A stretch of DNA of 64,000 nt. It comes from GW2011-AR15 sp964428335. GTDB taxonomy: Archaea > Nanobdellota > Nanobdellia > Woesearchaeales > GW2011-AR15. Position numbers and translations under genes: made by a program. This document shows, in pieces, positions 17,321-25,484 of the stretch (the first letter of the stretch is position 1; each line of letters opens with the position of its first letter). Below the pieces are notes generated by a model that did not search any database, had not been told where the DNA came from, and worked only from the letters and a program-made list of their open reading frames with translations. The DNA is taken from contig CAYRXW010000001.1 of the NCBI GenBank assembly GCA_964428335.1, positions 248,001 through 312,000 on the forward strand, in the 5' to 3' direction.

Positions 17321-17556
17321 TAAAAAAATACATGAACAATGGTTCATTAAAAATTATAGTGAAACCCAGTTCCCCAAAAAACAAGATAATAGGCTATGAT
17401 GAATCAAGAAAATCATTAAGGGTTGAAATCAAAGCACAGCCTGAAGATAATAAGGCAAATATCGATATAATAAAATTCTTCTCAAAATTATCCAAGAAAA
17501 ATGTGAGGATAATTTCTGGCATGACAAGCAAGAACAAGATATTAAAGTTTGAGTGA
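17293..17556 (+). CDS. DUF167/YggU family protein
   Basis: The motif LKIIVKPSSPKNKIIGYDE, then LRVEIKAQPEDNKANIDIIKFFSK and VRIISGMTSKNKILKF, defines the ~85-residue DUF167 (UPF0235) fold. The function is unknown. The start overlaps the PHP gene, so the two are probably co-translated. A later ATG at 17333 (MNNGSLKI) is an alternative start that would avoid most of the overlap. Confidence 0.85.
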   Translation: MDEKQDWDLVKKYMNNGSLKIIVKPSSPKNKIIGYDESRKSLRVEIKAQPEDNKANIDIIKFFSKLSKKNVRIISGMTSKNKILKFE

Positions 17557-17601
17557 ACTGCTCTATCTTTTCTAGCCTTATAATAATAACCATTTTCCTG
17601 A

Positions 17602-17611
17602 GTTTTAAAAA
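17602..17611 (+). promoter_or_regulatory. TATA box of the cation exchanger gene
   Basis: GTTTTAAAAA lies ~25 nt before the ATG at 17629, consistent with a leaderless transcript. Confidence 0.45.
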
Positions 17612-17628
17612 GATTAATAAAGCACAAT

Positions 17629-18648
17629 ATGTTTTTTTTAAGCATGGGCCTACTGCTTATATTCATCATTCTTGTGGTTTCTTCACTTATGATCTGGAAG
17701 GGCTCTGACTGGGTCACTGATTCATTGATTCCAGTAGCAAAAAAACTTGGGACAAGCTATATTGCTGTAACGACTCTTTTAGTATCTTTCACATTAAGCG
17801 TACCTGAGATTTTCAGTGCGGTATATTCCTACCTTTCAGGCCACCTTGAAATCGGGCTTGGGGTAATTGTAGGTTCAGTTGTGATAAATATCGGGCTTAC
17901 TGTCGGGCTTAGCGCAGCAATAAAACCTCTTGTCATAGATAAATTCGTAGTCATCAGGGACGGGTTTTTCCTTATCACAATCGCACTTATTGTGATGGTA
18001 TTTGGCTCAGACCTCACTTACCAGAGAAGCGAAGGCATAGTCCTCCTTCTTTTGTTCATCCCATATTTCCTTAATGTATGGTTCATGGAAAGGGCAAGAA
18101 CTGAAAAGATGAAAGAGGAAAAAGTCCTCGAGATTGAGGAAAACCTTCAAAGAATAGGAGAACAGGGAAAAAAATTCCTGAAATTAAAGCCTAGCCTGTT
18201 TGCATTTCTTTTAGGAGAGGCACTGCTATTTTTAGGCTCATATCTTTTTTCATCATCGCTGATAAATTTAAGTGAGATAATCAACCTTCCGGACATGCTT
18301 ATAGGGGTAGTCATTGGAGCTATAGGAACAGAGATACCAAACATTGCAGCAGCAGTCCAGGGAACGATGAAAGGCTATAAGGACGTAGCGCTTACAGAGA
18401 CCTTTGGCTCAAACATTTTTACACTGCTTATAACTTTAGGGATATTCATAATTCTCAGTCCTTTTACAATCCCTCCTAAAATATTCTACTTTGACATGGT
18501 GTGGATGATTGCAATCCATGTCCTTATGATACTATTCATATTCAAGGGATATAAGTTCAAGGAAGAAAGCATCACAAGGATGGAAGGATTCATACTTGTC
18601 GGATTCTGGATTTGCCTAGTCTTTGCAAATTACTTTTTTTTCAACTGA
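17629..18648 (+). CDS. Sodium/calcium exchanger family membrane protein (CaCA)
   Basis: About ten hydrophobic helices are arranged as two inverted halves, each with an alpha-repeat: SFTLSVPEIFSAV..GVIVGSVVINIGLTVG in the first and GAIGTEIPNIAAAVQG..ALTETFGSNIFTLL in the second. The acidic residues in SVPE and TEIP sit where CaCA exchangers coordinate cations. A cytosolic charged loop (~150-180) separates the halves. It probably exports Ca2+ or another cation in exchange for Na+ or H+. Confidence 0.85.
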   Translation: MFFLSMGLLLIFIILVVSSLMIWKGSDWVTDSLIPVAKKLGTSYIAVTTLLVSFTLSVPEIFSAVYSYLSGHLEIGLGVIVGSVVINIGLTVGLSAAIKPLVIDKFVVIRDGFFLITIALIVMVFGSDLTYQRSEGIVLLLLFIPYFLNVWFMERARTEKMKEEKVLEIEENLQRIGEQGKKFLKLKPSLFAFLLGEALLFLGSYLFSSSLINLSEIINLPDMLIGVVIGAIGTEIPNIAAAVQGTMKGYKDVALTETFGSNIFTLLITLGIFIILSPFTIPPKIFYFDMVWMIAIHVLMILFIFKGYKFKEESITRMEGFILVGFWICLVFANYFFFN

Positions 18649-18701
18649 AAATTAGCTGAAAAAAGATAGTTTTTTTAACCTAAATTCTTACCTAATATTC
18701 T

Positions 18702-19202
18702 ATGGCAGCAAAAAAGCGTGAAAACTATATCTCCTGGGATGAATATTTCATGGGTGTATCATTGATTTCTGCAGAAAGAAGCAAGGATCCAAATACACAG
18801 GTCGGGGCGTGCATTGTAAATGATAAAAAAAGGATTATAGGGATAGGATATAATGGATTTCCCAAAGGATGCTCAGATGATGCGTTGCCGTGGGATAGGG
18901 AAGGTAAAAGCCCAAATGATACAAAATACCCATATATTGTCCATGCAGAAGCAAATGCAATACTCAATTCAACAAAGGAGCTTGAGAATGCGACAATATA
19001 TGTTGCCTTGTTCCCATGCAATGAATGCACAAAGCTGATAATACAATCAGGCATAAAAGACATAGTATTCTTAAGCGACAAGTATGCAGAGACAGATTCT
19101 GTTAAGGCATCAAAAAGGATGCTCGATATGGCAAAAGTGAAATACAGAAGGCTTGAGACAAAAAGGGATTCGATAACTTTGAACTTTGTGCCTCAGAAAT
19201 AA
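18702..19202 (+). CDS. Deoxycytidylate (dCMP) deaminase
   Basis: The zinc motif HAEANAI and PCNECTKLI, with the family insert GYNGFPKGCSDDALPWDREG, identify dCMP deaminase, which makes dUMP for thymidylate synthesis. VGACIVND is the conserved opening strand. The 166-residue length is normal. The start follows a TTTTTTAACC TATA-like box ~25 nt upstream. Confidence 0.92.
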   Translation: MAAKKRENYISWDEYFMGVSLISAERSKDPNTQVGACIVNDKKRIIGIGYNGFPKGCSDDALPWDREGKSPNDTKYPYIVHAEANAILNSTKELENATIYVALFPCNECTKLIIQSGIKDIVFLSDKYAETDSVKASKRMLDMAKVKYRRLETKRDSITLNFVPQK

Positions 19203-19212
19203 AACAAAAGAA

Positions 19213-19761
19213 TTATTCTTTTTCAATTAACCACTCAAGGAATGTATCAACATGCTCCTCTAAATCATGCAGGTTATAGATGTTCCTTAGTGTAAAATCA
19301 GCCATGGCGATAGGACCTCCCTTATTGAGGTTTTCAACTTCGCTTCTGTCCCTTGACTGTGCTTGTTCCCTTGTCAGTCCTCTAATCTCTCTTTCAGTAA
19401 GCCTTTCATACCTTGTTTCAGGAGGGGAATAGATTGCCAGAGTGACCATTTTTGGGAATTCTTTTCGTAAAAAAAGATATTCTTCCCAGCTATATAATCC
19501 GTCTATCACAGTATCTTTCTTCTGCAGCGACAACTTTATTTTTTCCAGGTTTAATTTTGCATACGCTTCCATGCCATGCTCTTTCCTGACATTTTCCCGA
19601 AACTTCTTTTCATTCTCTTCAGTCAACGCAAGACCCTGCTTTTTCAATATTTCATCGGTTATATCACCAAACCTTATGACACTAAAACCCCTTCCTGAAA
19701 GTATCTTTGCTGTTTCTGTCTTCCCGCTTCCTGTCATTCCCACAATTGCAATCAATTTCAT
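19213..19761 (-). CDS. P-loop nucleotide kinase-like protein (UPF0200 type)
   Basis: A Walker A GMTGSGKTETA is followed by FGDITDEIL, DTVIDGLYSWEEY (Walker B-like Asp) and a LID-like RLTEREIRGLTREQAQSRD. This matches archaeal UPF0200 proteins related to dephospho-CoA kinase and UMP/CMP kinases. The substrate is uncertain. The 182-residue length is typical. It converges on dCMP deaminase with 10 nt between. Confidence 0.75.
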   Translation of the reverse strand: MKLIAIVGMTGSGKTETAKILSGRGFSVIRFGDITDEILKKQGLALTEENEKKFRENVRKEHGMEAYAKLNLEKIKLSLQKKDTVIDGLYSWEEYLFLRKEFPKMVTLAIYSPPETRYERLTEREIRGLTREQAQSRDRSEVENLNKGGPIAMADFTLRNIYNLHDLEEHVDTFLEWLIEKE

Positions 19762-19813
19762 AGGATATCAGATAGTTTTTGGTTTTAAAAATCTTTGTAA
19801 AACCAGGATAACA

Positions 19814-19824
19814 TTTTTAAAAAG
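19814..19824 (+). promoter_or_regulatory. TATA box of the glycosyltransferase gene
   Basis: TTTTTAAAAAG lies ~26 nt before the ATG at 19845. It falls between divergent genes. Confidence 0.45.
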
Positions 19825-19844
19825 CTTCAGCTTATTTCATTTTA

Positions 19845-20636
19845 ATGCTCAGCATAATAATACCTGCATATAATGAGGAAAAATACCTTCCAGTACTTCT
19901 TAAGTCTATAAGATTGCAGTCCTATTATGACTATGAAGTTATTGTTGCGGATGCAGATTCAAAAGACAGCACAAAAAAGATTGCGCTTTCATATGGCTGC
20001 AGGGTTGTAAAAGGAGGTCTTCCAGCTGTAGGAAGGAATAATGGCGCTAAAGTTGCAAAAGGGGATATGTTCCTTTTTCTGGATTCAGATGTAAAGCTTC
20101 CAAAAAATTTTATCAGGGATGCAATATCAAAAGTTGATGACAGGCTGATTGACCTGGCAACATTCAGGATGAAGCCAATGTCAAACCTGCAACTTGATAA
20201 GACCATACATGATGCAGCAAATGTTCTTTTAAGATTTTCAGCATACCTAAAAGACCCCCATGCACCAGGCTTTTGCATACTTATCTCAAAAAGGCTTTTT
20301 AATAGGATAAATGGGTTCAATGAGAACCTTAAGCTGGCAGAGGACCATGACCTTGTCAAAAGGGCAGGAAAGTTCAGGAAAATGGAATTTTTTGAAAACC
20401 CATTTTTTTATGTGAATATAAGAAGGCTCAGGAAAGAGGGCAGGCTCAATTACGCAGGGAAAGTTGTTTTTTCAGAGATATACAGGGTTTTCAAAGGAGA
20501 GATAAAAAACGATATAATGGAATATGAATTCGGGGAATTCACAAAAAAAGGCGGAAGCAGGAAACTTAGGGAATTTGAATCTAACCTATTCAAGCTTGAG
20601 AGAAAAATAGCGCATGAATTAAAGAAACTAAAGTAA
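19845..20636 (+). CDS. Family 2 glycosyltransferase
   Basis: GT-A fold: opening SIIIPAYNEEKYLPVLLKS, EVIVADADSKDSTKKIA, GRNNGAKVAKGDMFLFLDSD (DxD-like nucleotide-sugar and metal site) and LAEDHDLVKRA (catalytic-base region). No TM helices. It should transfer a sugar from an activated donor, probably for surface glycans or glycolipids; the acceptor is unknown. Confidence 0.85.
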   Translation: MLSIIIPAYNEEKYLPVLLKSIRLQSYYDYEVIVADADSKDSTKKIALSYGCRVVKGGLPAVGRNNGAKVAKGDMFLFLDSDVKLPKNFIRDAISKVDDRLIDLATFRMKPMSNLQLDKTIHDAANVLLRFSAYLKDPHAPGFCILISKRLFNRINGFNENLKLAEDHDLVKRAGKFRKMEFFENPFFYVNIRRLRKEGRLNYAGKVVFSEIYRVFKGEIKNDIMEYEFGEFTKKGGSRKLREFESNLFKLERKIAHELKKLK

Positions 20637-20649
20637 ACTATATATTATT

Positions 20650-21567
20650 CTACTCCTGGATTGTTTTTATCAGCTCTACTTTAAAATTCCTTCCAAACTT
20701 TTCTCTCACTATTATCTTCTTGTATTCAAGGTTGCTTAGCACAGCAGAAACTTTTGACTTTGACCAGTTAAGCTTTTGGACAATCTCTTTTTGCGACATC
20801 TTCATCTTATTTTCCTTTAGAATATTTATTACAGCTTTTTCATCAGGGTTCAGAAGTGAGGAAGGTATGACTTCAGATATTTTTGGGGAATGGAACTTCT
20901 TATCCAGCAGCCTTCCAAAAAATACACCGGTTATAAGGAAGATAAATGCTATCATCCACACAGCAGGCTCTTCAAGCTCGCTTTTTATCTCAGTAATCCC
21001 CAGGTTAGCATGCTCGTGCTCAAAAAACCTGATGAAATATCTTTTTGGAAGAATCGGGGCTTCTTCATGCCAGGATATTATGATATTTTTCCCATCGCTG
21101 CTTATTTCGGACACAGGAACAATTGCAGGATCAATCTCATTTGCCTTTATCATATAGCCTGCAGGAATAAGGACATCATAATTTAGCATATTAGGGTTTT
21201 TTGGGAAATTCAAAGTCCTTGAAAAAACCAGCTCATTAAAGTTCCGTTTGACAATCTCATTTACCTTAAAAGAAATTTCAAACCTGCATTCATTGCAGGA
21301 AAGAGGCACAAGTATGCTGCCATTTTTAGTATCAATATTTTTTCCATTTAGTCTAGCTTCATCTGCAAACTGCGGAAGCGTAAAAAGAAACGAGCTCTTG
21401 GAATTATTTTTTAATGAAACCTGGATGATTTCGCTTATGGACTTATCATTGTTTATTATGTCCCTGATTGAAATCTCGCTTATCTCATAAGACTGTGCAA
21501 TAGGCACAATCAATGCAAACATTACGAACAATGGCAAAAAGCAATATAGTTTTTTCATTTTTTTCAC
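20650..21567 (-). CDS. Membrane-anchored protein with C-terminal winged helix-turn-helix
   Basis: A signal peptide or anchor (1-26) precedes an extracytoplasmic beta-rich domain containing two Cys (PLSCNECRFE), a TM helix (~204-223, AVWMIAFIFLITGVFFGRLL), and a cytosolic wHTH (LNPDEKAVINILKENKMKMSQKEIVQKLNWSKSKV, ~240-300). The layout, an outside sensor joined through one helix to a DNA-binding domain, resembles archaeal one-component membrane regulators. The target is unknown. It is divergent from the TSP3-repeat gene at 21714. Confidence 0.7.
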   Translation of the reverse strand: MKKMKKLYCFLPLFVMFALIVPIAQSYEISEISIRDIINNDKSISEIIQVSLKNNSKSSFLFTLPQFADEARLNGKNIDTKNGSILVPLSCNECRFEISFKVNEIVKRNFNELVFSRTLNFPKNPNMLNYDVLIPAGYMIKANEIDPAIVPVSEISSDGKNIIISWHEEAPILPKRYFIRFFEHEHANLGITEIKSELEEPAVWMIAFIFLITGVFFGRLLDKKFHSPKISEVIPSSLLNPDEKAVINILKENKMKMSQKEIVQKLNWSKSKVSAVLSNLEYKKIIVREKFGRNFKVELIKTIQE

Positions 21568-21660
21568 ATTTAGTTCTAAACCTTCTACTCTTTTGAATGG
21601 AGACTTTCAGGCTTTATAACCTTTTTGATTTATCCATTGTTCTGATGCTTTACAGAGATT

Positions 21661-21704
21661 CTTTATATAGGATCAAGAAAATCCATTCTAACCAGAAATG
21701 GAGG
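21661..21704 (+). promoter_or_regulatory. Promoter and RBS of the TSP3-repeat protein gene
   Basis: CTTTATATAG (21661-21670) is a TATA-like box and GGAGG (21700-21704) a clear ribosome binding site 9 nt before the ATG. Confidence 0.5.
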
Positions 21705-21713
21705 CAATGAAAC

Positions 21714-22415
21714 ATGAATAAGAAAAATAAGATTATTGCAGCATTACTCTTGCTTTTAGTATTGGCTTCTTTTTTTAGCTTTGCAGCTGCTGAAACAGAA
21801 AATGAAGACGAAGATGATGATGACAATTGGGATCTAAGCGATGATTTTGAAGATGAGGATGAAGATGATGAAGATGACGACCAATATGAAAATGCTCAGG
21901 CTTTAAATCAGGATGAAGAGACAACATATATAGACGAAGTTGAAGTTCAGGATTGCGAGGAACTATTGGATGATTATACAAAAGAAGTAATTAACCTTTA
22001 TAATGAGCAGCAGAAAGTTCTTGACCTGAGCAACAAAAAGATTGCAGAATTAAAAGCTGAAAACTCAGCCTTGAAATCCAGGATTACTCAGTTTGAAACA
22101 GCGCTTTTGCCAACAGATAGCATATTAGATGACGATTCAGATGGGGTTTCAAATGAGCTAGACCAATATCCAGGAGAAGATGATTCAAGATATTCAGACA
22201 GTGATTCAGATGGAATGATGGATTTTGAAGACAAATATCCAGGTCAGAATGATTTTGATTATGTTGACGAGGATAATGACGGCATAAAAGACAGTATCGA
22301 TAGCGATACTGGAAAGAATACAGACAAGGACCATGACGGTATTGATGACAGCGAAGACAATAAGGATAATAGGCCGGTTTATGTAAAAATGTTTGAATGG
22401 ATTGGCATAAAATAA
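21714..22415 (+). CDS. Secreted acidic protein with thrombospondin type 3-like Ca-binding repeats
   Basis: A signal peptide (1-26) is followed by a very acidic Asp/Glu stretch (~28-60), a short coiled coil (~90-130) and four calcium-loop repeats of the DxDxDGxxD type (DDDSDGVSNELDQYPG, DSDSDGMMDFEDKYPG, DEDNDGIKDSIDSD, DKDHDGIDDSEDN). Such repeats bind Ca2+ in surface proteins. The role is unknown. Confidence 0.75.
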   Translation: MNKKNKIIAALLLLLVLASFFSFAAAETENEDEDDDDNWDLSDDFEDEDEDDEDDDQYENAQALNQDEETTYIDEVEVQDCEELLDDYTKEVINLYNEQQKVLDLSNKKIAELKAENSALKSRITQFETALLPTDSILDDDSDGVSNELDQYPGEDDSRYSDSDSDGMMDFEDKYPGQNDFDYVDEDNDGIKDSIDSDTGKNTDKDHDGIDDSEDNKDNRPVYVKMFEWIGIK

Positions 22416-22454
22416 ATAAACACATGTGTTAATTAATTAAATGGAGGAATAAGA

Positions 22455-22688
22455 ATGAGCATAAAAATAATCTATGATAAAAAGGGATGCATAGGCGCCG
22501 GAGAATGCGAGGTTCTTTCAAAAGAATTCTGGAAAGTTGACAGCAGCGGAAAGGCTGTCCTGAAAGGAGCGGCACTAAATGAAAAAACAGGAAAATATGA
22601 GCTTGTCCTTGATGATTCATCAAAAAAGCTACAGGATCAGGTCTGCGGAAGCTGTCCTGTCGGCTGCATAAAGATAGAGAAGGCATGA
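22455..22688 (+). CDS. Ferredoxin with a three-cysteine cluster motif
   Basis: The motif GCIGAGEC has Ala at the second ligand place of the usual CxxCxxC, with the last ligand in CPVGC. This leaves Cys11, Cys17 and the C-terminal Cys, as in 3Fe-4S-type monocluster ferredoxins; extra Cys in VCGSC could substitute. It begins the redox operon (GGAGG before the ATG) and overlaps the flavoprotein start by 4 nt, so it is the likely electron donor or acceptor of that protein. Confidence 0.8.
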   Translation: MSIKIIYDKKGCIGAGECEVLSKEFWKVDSSGKAVLKGAALNEKTGKYELVLDDSSKKLQDQVCGSCPVGCIKIEKA

Positions 22689-23335
22689 ACAAGATGAAAT
22701 GCACTTTAGTTAAGTCATTAATTATTACAGAAGAGGTCAGGAGCTTTTATCTTAGGCTTGATGAGCCTTTTACTTTTGTTCCTGGCCAGTATGTGATGAT
22801 CTCATTTACAGATAATGATGTAAAAAGGGCATTTTCCATAGTTGATTATGACATTAAATCCAGAGAGTTGTGCCTGCTGATAAAAATCAACGGTGAACTG
22901 ACAAAAAAGCTTTTCTCATCATCAATAGGGACAGAAATGAATCTTTTTGGACCTTACGGGAGATTCACGCTTCCAAAAGAAAACTTGCCTGTCATATTTA
23001 TAGGAGGGGGAATCGGAATAACTCCACTGTACAATATGATGAAGAATGCAAAAGGAAGAAAGATGTGCCTTTACTACAGCTCAAGAACAAGGGAAGAGGT
23101 TCTTTTGCATAAAGAGCTAAAAACATTTGATACAAAATTTTTCCTTACTAGGCAAAAGTCAGATGGATTTAGGGAAGGAAGGATAAGCGCCAAGATAATA
23201 AAGGAAGAGCAGAAGGATTTTTTAAAAAGCATTTTTTTCATCTGCGGTCCAGAAGAGATGATACAGGACATGAGAAAACAGCTTATCCTTGAAGGGATAA
23301 GTGAAGAAAATATCAGGAGCGAAAGTTTCAGCTAA
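22685..23335 (+). CDS. FNR-type flavoprotein oxidoreductase
   Basis: The FAD-binding barrel motif RAFSIVDY (RxFS) follows FVPGQYVMISF. The nucleotide domain has GGGIGITPLYNMM and ends with FFICGPEEMIQDM. It lacks its own 2Fe-2S domain and would pass electrons between NAD(P)H, FAD and a separate partner, most simply the ferredoxin encoded immediately upstream or the heme membrane protein downstream. 216 residues is short but covers both domains. Confidence 0.85.
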   Translation: MNKMKCTLVKSLIITEEVRSFYLRLDEPFTFVPGQYVMISFTDNDVKRAFSIVDYDIKSRELCLLIKINGELTKKLFSSSIGTEMNLFGPYGRFTLPKENLPVIFIGGGIGITPLYNMMKNAKGRKMCLYYSSRTREEVLLHKELKTFDTKFFLTRQKSDGFREGRISAKIIKEEQKDFLKSIFFICGPEEMIQDMRKQLILEGISEENIRSESFS

Positions 23336-23345
23336 AAAAAGACAA

Positions 23346-24179
23346 ATGGCAAAAATTAATTTATTCGGTGGATATGCAGACATAATAATTTATGATATAG
23401 ATCCAAACATCCAGGAGATGCTGCTTGAAGACATTACTAAAAAGGCAAAATCCCTTGAAAAAATATTCAATTTTTATGACAGGCAAAGCGAGCTTTCAAT
23501 ATTGAATTCAAAAAGGAAAATCAAAGCATCTGCGCACCTGGTAGAAGTGATGAAAAAATCAATAGCTTACTCAGTTATGACTAAAGGCAGTTACGATGTG
23601 ACGAAAGGAAAGCAGATAACAGCACGCAAAAATGGGGAAAAAATACCAGAACTATCCTGCTCATTTAAAGACATAAAAATAACAGGGAACATGATTGAAC
23701 TTTTGCATGATGACATCCTAATAGACCTTGGAAGCATAGCAAAGGGATACATCACAGACAGATTAGCTGAATACATGAAAGAGATTGGAATAGAATCTGC
23801 ATATATGGATTCCAGGGGAGACCTGATCATATTCGGGGAGCATTCAGAAATAGTTGATATCCAGCACCCAAGGAACAAAAGAAGCACTATAGGATCTTTC
23901 ATACTAAAGGATTGCGCTGTCGCGACCTCAGGCGACTATATGCAGCACAACAAGACATTTTCAGAAAACCACATCCTTGGCTCAAAAGACATAATCTCTG
24001 CAACAGTAATCTCAGGTTCGCTTGCAGAAGCAGATGCACTGGCTACATGCGCCATTGTATTAGGTACAAGTGAAGCGCCTAATTTTTTAATGAAAAACAA
24101 TGCGAAAGCGTTTTTAATCGATAAAGACATGAATAAAACAGCAGTAAACAGCAGTGAGGAAGAATGGACAAAAAATTGA
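23346..24179 (+). CDS. apbE: FAD:protein FMN transferase (ApbE)
   Basis: ApbE features: FNFYDRQSELSILNSKRK, GSYDVTKGK (usually FDVTxGP), LIDLGSIAKGYITDRL, SAYMDSRGDL, VATSGDYMQ and the late metal site SGSLAEADALATCAIVLG. It covalently attaches FMN to Thr/Ser of target proteins. A signal peptide is not evident, so it could act inside the cell. The first long-frame codon (GTG 23301) lies within the previous gene; ATG 23346 (MAKINLFGGYADI) gives the normal ApbE start. It overlaps the next gene by 16 nt. Confidence 0.88.
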   Translation: MAKINLFGGYADIIIYDIDPNIQEMLLEDITKKAKSLEKIFNFYDRQSELSILNSKRKIKASAHLVEVMKKSIAYSVMTKGSYDVTKGKQITARKNGEKIPELSCSFKDIKITGNMIELLHDDILIDLGSIAKGYITDRLAEYMKEIGIESAYMDSRGDLIIFGEHSEIVDIQHPRNKRSTIGSFILKDCAVATSGDYMQHNKTFSENHILGSKDIISATVISGSLAEADALATCAIVLGTSEAPNFLMKNNAKAFLIDKDMNKTAVNSSEEEWTKN

Positions 24180-25006
24180 TCGTGCTTACAATAATTACTA
24201 TACCTGTTTATTTAGCACTCTCTTTCAATATAAGGGAGCAGGAGCTAATCTGGCAGCTGACAAGGATATTCGGACTACTTTCTTTTATAGCTCTTTTTAT
24301 CACAGTAATGCTTGGGGAGGTAAGGCTGATATCAAAAAACAAGGCAGATTTTACCATATTTAAGTATCATACGCCTATAGCCATTTTTTCCACGTTCCTT
24401 GTATTCATCCATTTTCTGTCAGCAGTGATGGACAAGTATAAATGGGGGAAATACCTAAGCTTTACAGATTTCCTAGGCTTTAATTTCTCAGATAAATGGA
24501 TGGTGCTCCTTTCACTAGGTACACTTGCATTTTACCTTATGTTAATAATAGGCATGACTTCTGCAAAAAAAAGCATTCAGCTTCTTGGATTTAAAAAATG
24601 GAAGCTTGTGCATTTCTTCAGCTACCTGGCTTTTACAATAGCTTACATACACAGCATGAACCTTGGGACCGACCTGAAAACCTCAGTCCTTAGCACATTC
24701 CTCTCCCCATTATTTTTCTTATGCTACATCTCTTTCATCTCCATAATGATCGTCAGGATCATAGGTGTAGGGTTCTATTCTGACCAGCTTGAAGTAAATA
24801 TAACAGTGCTTTTCCTGATAATCCTCCTTTGCGGAAGCATATTTTTAGTCAATAGCGCATCAAAGACAGATGAGAAAATAATCTTATTAGAAAAAAAAGC
24901 GGCTAATGAAGAAACTTCAATAGTGTTCTACACTTCTGCCATAATGAACATGACAGCAGGAAACAATGCTATAAAGAAAGAAATAGGTGATATAAAAAAT
25001 GGGTAA
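24164..25006 (+). CDS. Ferric reductase-like heme-binding membrane protein
   Basis: Seven or so TM helices. His pairs at KYHTPIAIFSTFLVFIHFL and LVHFFSYLAFTIAYIHSM fit the two stacked b-hemes of the FRD/YedZ (MsrQ) superfamily. It would carry electrons across the membrane. Its position after ferredoxin, flavoprotein and ApbE supports a transmembrane electron path. It overlaps the genes on both sides (16 and 8 nt). Confidence 0.8.
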   Translation: MDKKLIVLTIITIPVYLALSFNIREQELIWQLTRIFGLLSFIALFITVMLGEVRLISKNKADFTIFKYHTPIAIFSTFLVFIHFLSAVMDKYKWGKYLSFTDFLGFNFSDKWMVLLSLGTLAFYLMLIIGMTSAKKSIQLLGFKKWKLVHFFSYLAFTIAYIHSMNLGTDLKTSVLSTFLSPLFFLCYISFISIMIVRIIGVGFYSDQLEVNITVLFLIILLCGSIFLVNSASKTDEKIILLEKKAANEETSIVFYTSAIMNMTAGNNAIKKEIGDIKNG

Positions 25007-25412
25007 GATATTCAAGATAATAATTGCAGGCGGGATTTTTTCAATGATAATTATGTATATGGTTTTCGGGCTGTATTTAAACTGGAAAAATGAGGAAAAA
25101 ATACAGGCAATTGAAGCGCAGCTTATTTCAAAGCAGAGGAAAAAAGATGAGCTGTACCTTGAATTGAAAAATGCAGAATATGTAAGAAAAAGCCTGCTAA
25201 CTGAGCTTGCCCTTGAAAAAGAAAAAAAACGGCAAAGAGAGCTCATAAAAGAGCTTATGGCAATAGAGGCAGGCACTTCTGCAGATGCTGCAATAGTTTC
25301 CGCTTCAAAGCCATTGCCTACAATCTCAGGAACAAAAACTACAACAACAAAAACAACTACAACAACTAAGCCTACAACAACAACCCCTAAAAAAAAGACA
25401 AGGGCTTCATAG
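24999..25412 (+). CDS. Single-pass coiled-coil protein with Thr-rich tail, last gene of the redox operon
   Basis: One TM helix (~5-26) precedes a coiled coil (~33-90) and a low-complexity Thr/Lys tail (~110-137). I do not recognise the family. I looked for an ApbE target motif (Asp-x-x-Ser/Thr-Gly-Ala-Thr) in the tail and did not find one; the nearest is ISGTKTTT, which is not convincing. The 8-nt overlap makes it part of the operon. A T-rich stretch downstream (25411-25430) is a possible terminator. Confidence 0.65.
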   Translation: MGKIFKIIIAGGIFSMIIMYMVFGLYLNWKNEEKIQAIEAQLISKQRKKDELYLELKNAEYVRKSLLTELALEKEKKRQRELIKELMAIEAGTSADAAIVSASKPLPTISGTKTTTTKTTTTTKPTTTTPKKKTRAS

Positions 25413-25484
25413 AACTTTTATTTTTTTATCTTAATTTAATATTAAACAGAAATCTTATATAACCTCTAATTTTATCAAGTTAAA

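Noticed and set aside
25300..25405. Thr-rich tail as an ApbE flavinylation site
   Set aside because: No Asp-x-x-Ser/Thr-Gly-Ala-Thr motif; the run is low-complexity Thr/Lys like a cell-wall linker.
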